Assembly: GCA_018668095.1 (NCBI GenBank)
Contig: JABIQF010000044.1
Span: forward strand, 1-5,876
Reading direction: 5' to 3'
Source: Cellvibrionales bacterium
GTDB lineage: Bacteria; Pseudomonadota; Gammaproteobacteria; Pseudomonadales; UBA7434
Length of the DNA: 5,876 nt
The translations under genes were made by a program, and so were the position numbers. This document shows positions 5,778 through 5,876 of the stretch, piece by piece; within the stretch, counting starts at the first letter, position 1, and every line of letters begins with the position of its first letter. The notes beneath the pieces were generated by a model, which ran no database searches, was not told the DNA's origin, and saw only the letters and a list, made by a program, of their open reading frames with translations.

Positions 5778-5876
5778 GCCAGAAGCCTGAAACTTGCGTA
5801 TTAGCTTTTAGTTATGATGGGATATTCTGAGGTTTTACTTTTTTTTATAGTTTTAAGGTCAAGGTCGTCGGGGGTG
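5778..5876. repeat. Tandem repeat, unit 2 (cut by window edge)
   Basis: Second copy of the 110-bp unit, offset by 110 bases in the first part and 108 after a two-base shortening in the T-tract. It ends at the window edge at the point matching 5768 of unit 1, so the rest of the hairpin and perhaps further copies lie outside. Confidence 0.8.

Noticed and set aside
5707..5876. Small frames starting MGYSEVLLF in both repeat units
   Set aside because: The first stops after 11 codons and the second shifts because the T-tract differs in length. The sequence is non-coding by composition and there is no ribosome site.
5668..5876. Integron attC sites or CRISPR array
   Set aside because: I find no paired RYYYAAC/GTTRRRY core sites flanking cassettes. 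The units abut directly with no unique spacers, and no integrase or cas gene is present.

Overview
The window looks like chromosomal DNA of a marine or environmental gammaproteobacterium. The evidence is a QueD that is very close to the Escherichia coli protein, a FabY-type initiating ketosynthase of the kind characterised in Pseudomonas aeruginosa, a YdjA-type nitroreductase, moderate to low GC, and AT-rich spacers. I cannot name the genus. Nothing here looks like a phage, plasmid, IS element or CRISPR array.

Layout. Left edge to 782 (+): the C-terminal part of a sensor histidine kinase, cut by the window edge. 867-1223 (+): queD, 6-carboxytetrahydropterin synthase of the queuosine pathway, followed by a weak terminator. 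About 1260-1800: a long AT-rich spacer between convergent genes, with no gene I can support. 1800-1880: two hairpins that end the leftward operon; one of them contains the stop codon of its last gene. 1871-2440 (-): YdjA-type nitroreductase. 2442-4310 (-): fabY. The two leftward genes are one nucleotide apart and probably translationally coupled. About 4311-4662: a divergent control region with three tandem 13-bp repeats just upstream of fabY. 4663-5637 (+): a GlxA-type transcription regulator (DJ-1/PfpI-like domain plus AraC DNA-binding domain). 5668 to the right edge: two tandem copies of a roughly 110-bp non-coding repeat; the second copy is cut by the window edge.

How the genes fit together. 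FabY condenses an acetyl starter with malonyl-ACP and so starts fatty acid synthesis. The nitroreductase is its operon partner, with no known link to lipid synthesis. The divergent GlxA-type regulator is the natural candidate to control the fabY promoter, but this is inferred from position only. QueD and the kinase are co-directional, 84 nt apart, and have no obvious shared pathway.

The points most worth a second look are the triple 13-bp repeat in front of fabY, the 110-bp tandem repeat array at the right end, the loss of the usual cysteine in the regulator's DJ-1-like domain, and the stop-codon hairpin at the end of the nitroreductase gene. I found no clear evidence of a wholly new multi-gene system.
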